Assembly (NCBI GenBank): GCA_964492715.1
Contig: CAZBLK010000015.1
Span: 1 to 64,000 of the forward strand
Direction of reading: 5' to 3'
Source of the DNA: CAZBLK01 sp964492715
Lineage (GTDB): Bacteria > Bacillota > Clostridia > Lachnospirales > WRBF01
DNA length: 64,000 bases
Part shown: in pieces, positions 8,500 through 15,320 of the stretch
How positions within the stretch are numbered: the stretch's first letter is position 1
How the letters are laid out: every line of letters starts with the position of its first letter
Notes under the pieces: generated by a model
What the model saw: the letters and a program-made list of their open reading frames with translations, nothing else
What the model was told of the DNA's origin: nothing
Databases searched by the model: none
Made by a program: the position numbers and the translations under genes

Positions 8500-9528
8500 C
8501 TAATTATTCAACCCTTTAACAATTATGGAAAAAACTTGAATTACACCAACAACACCAAAAATAGGATAAACAACGTTTACAAACCCAGAAAAACCAATGT
8601 GCGAAAAAACAACTGCAAAAACAGTAACAACAATTGTAACTGCAAGCTTCCGCTCAAATTTTCCGCTTACCCATTCAATAAAAACAAAGCCGTTTGCAAC
8701 TGCTGTAGTAAAAATTGCGCAAAGCAAAATTATCAAATAAAAATATCTTATTAAGTCACCATATTCATGCAAAATTCCAAGCATTGGAATTTCTAACCCA
8801 AAAACTTGGTCAAACCGCAAATATAAAGGAAGCATAATTGAAACAGCAAGTATAAGCATGGACAGCCCACTAATTACACTTCCAAAAACTGCAATTCGCT
8901 TGCGAGTAACAAGCGCATTTAGCGTAACAAGCACCGAAGCCGCAGTAATTATGTTGTAGCCTACATATATTATTGCCATAATTATCCAGTTATTACTAGA
9001 AGCAATAACGTTTTGCAAAAAAGTTTCCTTTATTTCAAAAATAAATGTGTAAATTCCAATAAAAATCCCGCCTACTACCATTATAGGGGCAATAATTACA
9101 TTAATTTCTGTTATAGCTTCAATTCCATTCATAAAAACAACTACACATACTAAGCCAACAAGCATTACTCCAACTGTAAAGTTAAGCGAAAAAACTTCTT
9201 TCACCGTTGCGCCTGCCGCCGCAAGCATTGTTGCAAACAGAACAAAAAAGAAAACAGCCGTTACGCCCATCATAAGCTTGCCTAAACGCTTGCCAAACAA
9301 ATAATTTATAAATTCATCATAATTATTAATTCGTTCCTTTTTGCAAATATTTAAAACAGAGTATGCAACCAACGTAAAAATTACACATGCTATTGAAACT
9401 CCGACAAAGCCCTTTAAGCCAAACCTTACAAAAAAGCTTATTAGCTCCTGCCCAGATGCAAACCCTGCCCCCAAAATTACAGCCGTGTAAACCGAAGCAA
9501 TTTTTAAAACCTTTTCCCTGTCGTGCAA
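8500..9528 (-). CDS. YkvI-like membrane protein
   Basis: A 342-residue protein with about ten hydrophobic segments and only short loops, resembling the YkvI family of Firmicutes and, distantly, amino-acid/Na+ symporters of the LeuT-like fold. The first helix motif ILGAGFASGQELISFF, with its unwound Gly-Ala-Gly-Phe-Ala-Ser-Gly stretch, is the recognisable part. Substrate is unknown. The start is a TTG at 9526-9528 preceded by GGGGGTG; the TTG start and weak context suggest low expression. It diverges from the rpsF operon, with 204 bp between. Confidence 0.75.
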   Translation of the reverse strand: MHDREKVLKIASVYTAVILGAGFASGQELISFFVRFGLKGFVGVSIACVIFTLVAYSVLNICKKERINNYDEFINYLFGKRLGKLMMGVTAVFFFVLFATMLAAAGATVKEVFSLNFTVGVMLVGLVCVVVFMNGIEAITEINVIIAPIMVVGGIFIGIYTFIFEIKETFLQNVIASSNNWIIMAIIYVGYNIITAASVLVTLNALVTRKRIAVFGSVISGLSMLILAVSIMLPLYLRFDQVFGLEIPMLGILHEYGDLIRYFYLIILLCAIFTTAVANGFVFIEWVSGKFERKLAVTIVVTVFAVVFSHIGFSGFVNVVYPIFGVVGVIQVFSIIVKGLNN

Positions 9529-9594
9529 ACTAACACCCCCAAGCCCTATTTAAAGTATATGTTCAAATTTTTAAACAAATTTCAAATTTTGCTA

Positions 9595-9623
9595 TTGATT
9601 TTTTTAATAAAATATGATAACAT
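9595..9623 (+). promoter_or_regulatory. promoter of the rpsF-ssb-rpsR operon
   Basis: TTGATT (9595-9600), 17 bp, TAACAT (9618-9623), about 110 bp before rpsF. Confidence 0.6.
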
Positions 9624-9642
9624 CACAACTTGTATGAATGTT

Positions 9643-9707
9643 TTGTGCCAAAGGCGCAATTCACGCTGTTTTACAGCGTATCCTTGCTCCTATCAAGTAA
9701 TAGGGGC
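9643..9707 (+). promoter_or_regulatory. structured mRNA leader before rpsF
   Basis: Three consecutive hairpins: TTGTGCC/GGCGCAA (9643-9659), ACGCTG/CAGCGT (9663-9679) and GCTCCTAT/ATAGGGGC (9686-9707), then AGGAGGT (9719-9725). Leaders of rpsF operons in many bacteria bind the S6:S18 complex for feedback control. Position and structure fit that role; I did not recover the published consensus base by base. Confidence 0.45.
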
Positions 9708-9732
9708 CTAAGTCCAAAAGGAGGTGTAACAA

Positions 9733-10020
9733 ATGAACAAATACGAATTAGCAATCGTTATGAAGGTAAACCTTGCAGAAGACGCTCAAAAGGCAGAATT
9801 TGAAAAAGTAAATGCGCTCATCACACGCTTCGGCGGCACAATCGACAAAGTTGACGATTGGGGCAAAAGAAGGCTTGCTTACGAAATTGACAAGCACAAC
9901 GAAGGTTTTTACAGCTTTATCACTTTTACAGCTGATGCTTCAGCTCCTGCCGAACTTGAGTCACGCTTGCGTATTATGGAGTCTGTTCTTCGCTACTTAA
10001 TTATTAGACAAGAAGACTAA
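9733..10020 (+). CDS. rpsF: 30S ribosomal protein S6
   Basis: A 95-residue S6 protein, which binds 16S rRNA with S18 in the platform of the small subunit. MNKYELAIVMKVNL is the conserved first strand, and the family's GG-x(n)-WG-KR-LAY-I pattern is seen as GGTIDKVDDWGKRRLAYEI (about 36-54). It ends in LRYLIIRQED, with the usual acidic tail. A strong AGGAGGT lies eight bases before the ATG. First gene of the classical rpsF-ssb-rpsR operon, which couples ribosome and replication proteins; ssb follows after 17 bp. Confidence 0.98.
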   Translation: MNKYELAIVMKVNLAEDAQKAEFEKVNALITRFGGTIDKVDDWGKRRLAYEIDKHNEGFYSFITFTADASAPAELESRLRIMESVLRYLIIRQED

Positions 10021-10037
10021 GTGCGAGGGGGGTTATT

Positions 10038-10553
10038 ATGAACAAAGTTGTTTTAATGGGAAATTTGGCTCGTGACCCCGAGACAAGGTATTCGCAAAGT
10101 GCAGAGCCTGTTGCCGTAACAAGGTATACTATAGCTGTAAGCCGCCGTTTCAAAAGAGAAGGCGAGCCCGACACAGACTTTATACCTTGCGTAGTTTTTG
10201 GCAAAGCTGCAGAGTTTGCCGAAAGATACTTTAAAAAAGGCTTAAAAATTTGTGTAAGCGGAAGCATTAGAGTAAGCAGCTGGGACGACAAGCAAACAGG
10301 GCAAAAACGCTTTATGACAGAAGTTGTCGTTGACGAGCAGGACTTTGCTGAAAGCAGAGCTTCGTTTGAATCACGCCAAAGCCAAGGCGGAGGTTTTAAC
10401 CAAGGCGGTGGCGGGTACAACCAAGGTGGGTATAATAACCAAGGTGGTTTCAACCAAGGCGGCTATTCGCAAGGAAAAAGTGAGCCAAGCTACACTCCAG
10501 ACAGCTTTGCACCAATTACACAAAGCATTGATGATGAGGATTTACCTTTTTAA
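10038..10553 (+). CDS. ssb: single-stranded DNA-binding protein
   Basis: A 171-residue SSB. The N-terminal OB fold (1-110) begins NKVVLMGNLARDPETRY, as in the family, and contains TDFIPCVVFGKAAEFAERYF. A Gly/Asn/Gln-rich linker (about 112-150) has repeats of N-Q-G-G, encoded by imperfect direct repeats at 10379-10482. The extreme C terminus DDEDLPF is the acidic tip that recruits partner proteins of replication and repair, so this is a fully functional SSB. GAGGGGGG precedes the ATG. Middle gene of the rpsF operon; rpsR follows after 24 bp. Confidence 0.98.
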   Translation: MNKVVLMGNLARDPETRYSQSAEPVAVTRYTIAVSRRFKREGEPDTDFIPCVVFGKAAEFAERYFKKGLKICVSGSIRVSSWDDKQTGQKRFMTEVVVDEQDFAESRASFESRQSQGGGFNQGGGGYNQGGYNNQGGFNQGGYSQGKSEPSYTPDSFAPITQSIDDEDLPF

Positions 10554-10577
10554 TTTCAAACAAAGGAGGTTTGCACA

Positions 10578-10808
10578 ATGATTCAAAAAAGACGTGGTCG
10601 CAGAAAAAAACGTGTTTGTCAATTTTGCGCTGACAAAGTAAACACGATTGATTATAAAGACGTTGCTAAGCTTCGCCGCTTCGTTTCTGAAAGAAGCAAA
10701 ATTCTTCCAAGAAGAATTTCCGGCAACTGTGCTAAGCACCAAAGGGCTCTTACAATTGCTGTTAAGCGTTCAAGACACATTGCTCTTATGGCGTTTACAC
10801 AAGACTAA
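10578..10808 (+). CDS. rpsR: 30S ribosomal protein S18
   Basis: A 76-residue S18, the S6 partner in the 30S platform. It shows the family core VNTIDYKDVAKLRRFVSERSKI followed by the RISGNCAKHQR signature. The N-terminal KRRGRRKKRVCQFCADK carries a Cys-x2-Cys pair (CQFC); a further Cys lies in SGNCAK. This resembles the zinc-binding (C+) form of S18, although only three cysteines are evident. AAAGGAGGT precedes the start. Last gene of the operon before a strong terminator. Confidence 0.97.
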   Translation: MIQKRRGRRKKRVCQFCADKVNTIDYKDVAKLRRFVSERSKILPRRISGNCAKHQRALTIAVKRSRHIALMAFTQD

Positions 10809-10837
10809 TAAATTATGGGTTTAATCCCTTTAAAAAA

Positions 10838-10875
10838 GCAGAGTTTTCACAAATGTGAACGGCTCTGCTTTTTTT
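10838..10875. terminator. terminator after rpsR, probably bidirectional
   Basis: GCAGAG/CTCTGC encloses TTCACA/TGTGAA and is followed by TTTTTTT; on the other strand the stem is followed by TTTTTTA. It ends 2 bp from the convergent fRMsr gene and can serve both. Confidence 0.85.
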
Positions 10876-10876
10876 G

Positions 10877-11365
10877 TTAAATCTTTTCAGTTAAAAATTC
10901 ACCTAGCAATTTAGTTACTTGCTGTAAGTATTTGCTTTCTAAATCGGTAAAACGGTTTAAGTCTGGACTGTCTAAGTCCAAAACGCCGTAAACATCTTCT
11001 CCCTTAAAAATTGGAACAACAATTTCAGAATTTGTTTTTGAATCGCAAGCTATATGCCCTTCAAACTCATGAACATTTGGAACAACAATTGTTTTGCGTT
11101 GTGAAACAGCCTTTCCGCAAACACCTTGCCCAACTTTTATTCTAATGCAAGCCGGCTGTCCTTGAAACGGCCCTAACACAAGTTGGTTTTCTTTTAAAAT
11201 GTAAAACCCTGCCCAATTTAACCTGTCTAAATAAACATTAACTATGGACGAAACGTTTGAAAGATTAGCAATAACATCTGTCTCTGAACTTAAAATAGAT
11301 TTTATTACTTCTACCATAAGCTGATAATTTTTTTCCATATCCTCTGATTTATGTACATTAATCAT
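10877..11365 (-). CDS. msrC: free methionine-(R)-sulfoxide reductase (GAF domain)
   Basis: A 162-residue single GAF domain that reduces free methionine-R-sulfoxide, using thioredoxin as donor. The family's three cysteines are present with the right spacing: Cys73 in QPACIRI, Cys83 in GVCGKAV and the catalytic Cys107 in HIACDSKTNSEIVVPI (10 and 24 residues apart, as in the E. coli enzyme). The frame extends 13 codons further, but ATG 11365 has GAGGAGAG in front and gives the usual length. A stand-alone oxidative-damage repair gene in an otherwise anaerobic gene set. It converges on rpsR. Confidence 0.92.
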   Translation of the reverse strand: MINVHKSEDMEKNYQLMVEVIKSILSSETDVIANLSNVSSIVNVYLDRLNWAGFYILKENQLVLGPFQGQPACIRIKVGQGVCGKAVSQRKTIVVPNVHEFEGHIACDSKTNSEIVVPIFKGEDVYGVLDLDSPDLNRFTDLESKYLQQVTKLLGEFLTEKI

Positions 11366-11496
11366 TTTAACTCTCCTCACAATGCACCCTAGTAGTAAAT
11401 ACATTTTATCAGATAATTAAGGCAAGTCAACTGTACAGTTTAGCTAATTATTAACAGTTGTTGGATATCACTTCATTGAATTTTACAAACTTAATG

Positions 11497-11525
11497 TGTA
11501 CATATTAATATAATTATGGTATAAT
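11497..11525 (+). promoter_or_regulatory. candidate promoter of the serC operon
   Basis: TGTACA (11497-11502), 17 bp, TATAAT (11520-11525), 27 bp before the serC ATG. No T-box or other leader fits in this short space. Confidence 0.5.
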
Positions 11526-11552
11526 AATACAAAAAATATTGGAGGTTACTTT

Positions 11553-12635
11553 ATGGATAGAGTATACAATTTTTCCGCTGGCCCTTCTGCCTTGCCTATA
11601 GAGGTTTTGGAAAAGGCACAAAAGGAGTTTTTGAACTATAACAATACAGGCATGTCCGTTATGGAAATGAGCCACCGTTCAAAAGCTTACATCGAAATTA
11701 TCGAGGGCGCAGAAGCACTTCTTCGTGAAGTAATGAACGTGCCCGAAAACTACAAAGTTCTTTTCCTTCAAGGCGGTGCAAGCCTTCAATTTGCTATGAT
11801 TCCGTTTAACCTTTTTAAAAATAAAAAAGCTGACTATGTAAACACAGGCAACTGGTCTTCTGTTGCTATTAAAGAAGCAAAGCGCTTCGGTCAAATTAAT
11901 GTCGTTGCCTCAAGCGAGGACAAAAACTTTTCTTATGTTCCTAAATTAGACAAATCAACTTTTGATAAAGAAGCAGACTACTTCCACTACACAATGAACA
12001 ACACAATTTACGGCACACGCTTTAGGGAATACCCAGAAACAGGTAACGTTCCTTTGGTTTGCGACATGTCAAGCTCTATTCTTTCAGAAGTATACGACGT
12101 TTCTAAATTTGGAATTATTTATGCAGGCGCACAAAAAAACATTGGCCCTGCTGGCGTTACAGTTGTTTTAATTCGTGACGACTTAGTTGGCCATGCAATT
12201 GAAGGCACTCCAACTATGCTTGACTACAAAACACACGCCGACAAAGGCTCTATGCACAACACCCCCCCAACCTATGGCGTTTACCTTGCAAAGCTTGTTT
12301 TTGAATGGATTAAAGAGCGTGGCGGCGTAGCCGAAATTCAAAAAATAAATGAAGAAAAAGCGAGAATAGTATATGAAGCAATTGACAACTCAAAGCTTTT
12401 TAAAACTCTTGTAAACGACCCTCACGACCGTTCGCTTATGAACATTCCTTTTTTCACAGGCAATGACGAGCTTGACGACAAGTTTATTAAAATGTGTTCA
12501 TCAAAAGGGCTTGTTACACTTAAAGGCTACAGAACAATTGGCGGCATGAGGGCAAGTATGTACAACGGTTTGCCACTTGAAGGCGCACAAGCTTTAGTTG
12601 AATGTATAAAACAATTTGATGTTGAAAATAGTTAA
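11553..12635 (+). CDS. serC: phosphoserine aminotransferase
   Basis: A 360-residue fold-type I PLP enzyme that converts 3-phosphohydroxypyruvate and glutamate to O-phosphoserine. Family marks: YNFSAGPSALP at the start, FLQGGASLQFAMIPFNL, and the Schiff-base lysine in YAGAQKNIGPAGVTVV. The C-terminal RTIGGMRASMYNG motif binds the substrate phosphate. Length matches the family. A TTGGAGG precedes the ATG. First of three genes serC-serA-DUF1015, spaced 34 and 146 bp. Confidence 0.97.
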   Translation: MDRVYNFSAGPSALPIEVLEKAQKEFLNYNNTGMSVMEMSHRSKAYIEIIEGAEALLREVMNVPENYKVLFLQGGASLQFAMIPFNLFKNKKADYVNTGNWSSVAIKEAKRFGQINVVASSEDKNFSYVPKLDKSTFDKEADYFHYTMNNTIYGTRFREYPETGNVPLVCDMSSSILSEVYDVSKFGIIYAGAQKNIGPAGVTVVLIRDDLVGHAIEGTPTMLDYKTHADKGSMHNTPPTYGVYLAKLVFEWIKERGGVAEIQKINEEKARIVYEAIDNSKLFKTLVNDPHDRSLMNIPFFTGNDELDDKFIKMCSSKGLVTLKGYRTIGGMRASMYNGLPLEGAQALVECIKQFDVENS

Positions 12636-12669
12636 TATAAGCAATACAATAAAAGGAGTGAGAAATTAG

Positions 12670-13803
12670 ATGAACAAAATTTTAATGCTAAACAAAATAT
12701 CAAAGTCAGGGCTTTCACACCTCGACGAAAAATGTTACGAGGTTTCAACAGATTGTTTAAACCCAGACGGTATTTTATTACGAAGCTTCAACATGCACGA
12801 CATGGAAGTTCCGCAGTCGCTTTTGGCTGTTGCACGTGCTGGCGCAGGTGTAAACAACATTCCGGTTGATAAATATGCCGAGCATGGCATTGTTGTATTC
12901 AACACACCTGGAGCAAACGCAAACGCTGTTAAAGAGCTTGTGCTTTGTGCGCTTCTTCTTTCTTCCAGGAAAATTTATGAAGGAATTGCTTGGGCGCAAT
13001 CACTACAAGGGCAAGAAGGCGTTGCAAAAACTGTGGAAAGCGGAAAAAGCGATTTTGTTGGCCCAGAAATTCTTGGCAAAAAGCTTGGCGTAGTAGGGCT
13101 TGGCGCAATCGGTGTGCTTGTTGCGGCGGCTGCTAATTCACTTGGAATGGATGTTTTGGGCTACGACCCTTACCTTGACAAGAGCAACGTTTCTGCTTTA
13201 AAGCAAGTTTCTTCGCTTGAAGAAATTTATAAAGAATGTGATTATATTACGCTTCACGTTCCAGCAACTGCTGAAACTAAAGGCATGGTTAATGCTGACA
13301 CAATTTCAAAAATGAAAAAAGGTATGCGAGTTTTAAACTTTTCTCGTGGCGAGCTTGTAAATAACGCTGATATTAAAAAGGCACTTGAAAACGGCGACGT
13401 TTCTTGCTATGTAACTGACTTTCCTACGGAAGAAGTGCTTGGTGTCAAAGGAATTGTTGCAGTTCCGCACCTTGGTGCATCTACACCAGAATCCGAAGAA
13501 AACTGTGCTGCAATGGCGGCTGTTTCGCTTAAAGCATACATTGAAAACGGAAGCATTAAAAATTCTGTAAATTACCCAAACACAGAGTTAAAAGAAATAG
13601 ACGGAAAGCGTGTTTGCGTGCTGTACAAAAACGATGGCGAAGGGCTTGTTGAAAGGCTTAAAACGCTTTTAAAGTGCGAGCCTATAGCGAACAGCACAAG
13701 AGACAGCTTTGGCTACACAGTTTTTGATGTTCCAGAATGTAAAGCTGAAATTTGTGAGCAAATTATGAAGCTTGAAAATGTTGTAAAAGTTAGAGTTATT
13801 TAA
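12670..13803 (+). CDS. serA: D-3-phosphoglycerate dehydrogenase
   Basis: A 377-residue 2-hydroxyacid dehydrogenase catalysing the first step of serine synthesis (3-phosphoglycerate to phosphohydroxypyruvate, NAD-dependent). The Rossmann motif is GVVGLGAIGVLVAAAANSLG, the catalytic Arg is in NFSRGELVNN, the acidic residue in VTDFPTEEV and the catalytic His in VPHLGASTPESEENCA. After residue about 305 a short ACT-like domain (KRVCVLYKNDGEGLVERL) replaces the longer regulatory tail of the E. coli enzyme; this compact form is common in Clostridia. GGAGTGAG precedes the ATG. Feedback by serine through the short domain is possible but not shown by sequence. Confidence 0.95.
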   Translation: MNKILMLNKISKSGLSHLDEKCYEVSTDCLNPDGILLRSFNMHDMEVPQSLLAVARAGAGVNNIPVDKYAEHGIVVFNTPGANANAVKELVLCALLLSSRKIYEGIAWAQSLQGQEGVAKTVESGKSDFVGPEILGKKLGVVGLGAIGVLVAAAANSLGMDVLGYDPYLDKSNVSALKQVSSLEEIYKECDYITLHVPATAETKGMVNADTISKMKKGMRVLNFSRGELVNNADIKKALENGDVSCYVTDFPTEEVLGVKGIVAVPHLGASTPESEENCAAMAAVSLKAYIENGSIKNSVNYPNTELKEIDGKRVCVLYKNDGEGLVERLKTLLKCEPIANSTRDSFGYTVFDVPECKAEICEQIMKLENVVKVRVI

Positions 13804-13889
13804 GAACCTATACTCAAAGTGCAAACTGCCGCTTTGACGGTGTTGCCGCTCTATGCTTCTTCAGTGGCTTAATATTGAGGATATGTTCT
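13803..13889. repeat. imperfect inverted repeat starting at the serA stop
   Basis: AGAACCTATACTCAA (13803-13817) pairs with TTGAGGATATGTTCT (13875-13889) at 13 of 15 positions, with a G+C-richer interior containing a GCCGCT...AGTGGC stem. It begins on the last base of the serA stop codon. It looks like a small palindromic (MITE-like) insertion or an intercistronic mRNA structure. Confidence 0.45.
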
Positions 13890-13897
13890 AAAACAGC

Positions 13898-13924
13898 GGC
13901 ATGTGCGGCGTTTGCCCACATGCC
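13898..13924 (+). promoter_or_regulatory. G+C-rich hairpin before the DUF1015 gene
   Basis: GGCATGTG (13898-13905) and CACATGCC (13917-13924) form a perfect 8-bp stem with an 11-base loop, ending 12 bases before the AAAGGAG of the next gene. It could be a weak attenuator (CTTTAATAAT follows) or control translation. Confidence 0.4.
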
Positions 13925-13949
13925 CTTTAATAATAAAGGAGTGACATCA

Positions 13950-15188
13950 ATGTCTGTAGTAAGACCGTTTAAAGGAGTTCGCCCAACGCCTGCCCTTGCT
14001 GAAAAAGTGGCAGCCCTCCCCTACGACGTAATGAACAGCGACGAAGCTAGGGAAATGGTAGCTGGCAACCCTTATTCTTTTTTGCATGTTGACAAAGCAG
14101 AAATTGACCTTGATAAGTCAATTGACCTATATGACCAAAAGGTTTACAACAAGGCTGCCGAAAACTTAAACAAAATGATAGGCGAGAAAGTGCTTATTCA
14201 AGACGAAAAACCTTGCTTCTACATTTATCGCCTAACGATGAACGGACGCTCGCAAACAGGGCTTGTTGCTTGCACGTCAATTGACGAATATTTAAACGGC
14301 TTAATTAAAAAGCACGAGCTTACACGTGCCGACAAAGAAGCCGACAGAATTCGCCACGTTGACATTACAAACGCAAATACAGGGCCAATTTTTTTAACTT
14401 ACCGTTCAAATAAAGAAATTGTTGAAACAATAAATAACTGGGCTAACGATAAAAAGGCAGTATATGACTTCACGGCAGAAGACGGAATAAAACACGAAGC
14501 ATGGGTAATTGATGACGAAGCTGTTATTAGTAAAATACAGGAAGCTTTTTCTAAAGTTTCAAGCCTGTACATTGCAGACGGACACCATAGAAATGCTTCT
14601 GCCGTAAAAGTTGGGCTAATGCGTAGGGAGCAAAACCCAAGCTATGACAAAGAAGCCGAGTTTAACTTTTACCTTTCGGTAATTTTCCCAGACGAACAGC
14701 TTTATATTATGGACTACAACCGCATTTTAAAAGACTTAAACGGCATTTCCCAAGCTGAATTAATGGAAAAGCTGAGCCAAAAGTTTGACATATCGCCGTC
14801 AGAAAACGGCAAACCAGAAAAGCTGCACAGCTTTGGTATGTACATAGGCAACAAATGGTACATGCTTGAAGCAAAACCAGAAATAATTGTAGACGACCCT
14901 ATAGAAGCACTTGATGTTTCTATTTTGCAAAAGCACGTGCTTGCGCCGCTTTTTGACATTGACGACCCAAGGACAAACAAGCGAATTGATTTTGTTGGCG
15001 GAATACGTGGGCTTGCCGAGCTTGAAAGGCGTGTTGGAAGCGGTGAAATGGCTGTTGCGTTTTCTATGTTCCCAACTTCGATTGATGAGCTTTTGTCTGT
15101 TGCTGATGCAGATAAAATTATGCCGCCAAAATCAACATGGTTCGAGCCAAAGCTACGCTCTGGGTTGTTTATACATTTGTTAAGTTAA
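13950..15188 (+). CDS. DUF1015-family protein linked to serine synthesis
   Basis: A 412-residue soluble protein of the DUF1015 family. The conserved opening VVRPFKGVRPTPALAEKVAA followed by PYDVMNSDEA, the KHELTRADKEADRIRH stretch, and the YIADGHHRNASA motif (a His-His pair near a Gly-Asp turn) identify it. Its biochemical role is not established to my knowledge. The family recurs beside serA and serC, as here, and no phosphoserine phosphatase (serB) is in the window, so a role in serine metabolism is a reasonable inference. The frame opens 25 codons earlier inside a hairpin; ATG 13950 with AAAGGAGTG in front is the better start. Last gene of the unit. Confidence 0.85.
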   Translation: MSVVRPFKGVRPTPALAEKVAALPYDVMNSDEAREMVAGNPYSFLHVDKAEIDLDKSIDLYDQKVYNKAAENLNKMIGEKVLIQDEKPCFYIYRLTMNGRSQTGLVACTSIDEYLNGLIKKHELTRADKEADRIRHVDITNANTGPIFLTYRSNKEIVETINNWANDKKAVYDFTAEDGIKHEAWVIDDEAVISKIQEAFSKVSSLYIADGHHRNASAVKVGLMRREQNPSYDKEAEFNFYLSVIFPDEQLYIMDYNRILKDLNGISQAELMEKLSQKFDISPSENGKPEKLHSFGMYIGNKWYMLEAKPEIIVDDPIEALDVSILQKHVLAPLFDIDDPRTNKRIDFVGGIRGLAELERRVGSGEMAVAFSMFPTSIDELLSVADADKIMPPKSTWFEPKLRSGLFIHLLS

Positions 15189-15201
15189 GTTTTATATAAT
15201 A

Positions 15202-15242
15202 ATGGGGCGTTGTTGCATAAATGCTTTAAACGCCCCATTTAT
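15202..15242 (+). terminator. terminator of the serine operon
   Basis: A perfect 10-bp stem ATGGGGCGTT/AACGCCCCAT followed by a short TTTA tract. Confidence 0.65.
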
Positions 15243-15277
15243 GGTGTTAATTATCTTTTGTATTTTAAAGTAAAAGT

Positions 15278-15306
15278 TTTAGCGAGAAGCCAAGTCCATC
15301 GCTAAA
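15278..15306 (-). terminator. terminator after the aminopeptidase P gene
   Basis: On the minus strand TTTAGCGA/TCGCTAAA with a 13-base loop, then ACTTTTACTTT. It closes the leftward glycoside operon. Confidence 0.6.
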
Positions 15307-15320
15307 TTTTTCCAAATTCT

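Noticed and set aside
10379..10482. Regular direct repeats that look like a short array
   Set aside because: They encode the Gly/Asn/Gln linker of SSB in frame; not a CRISPR or minisatellite.
11405..11552. Possible T-box or riboswitch before serC
   Set aside because: The gap is too short and lacks a specifier hairpin or terminator.
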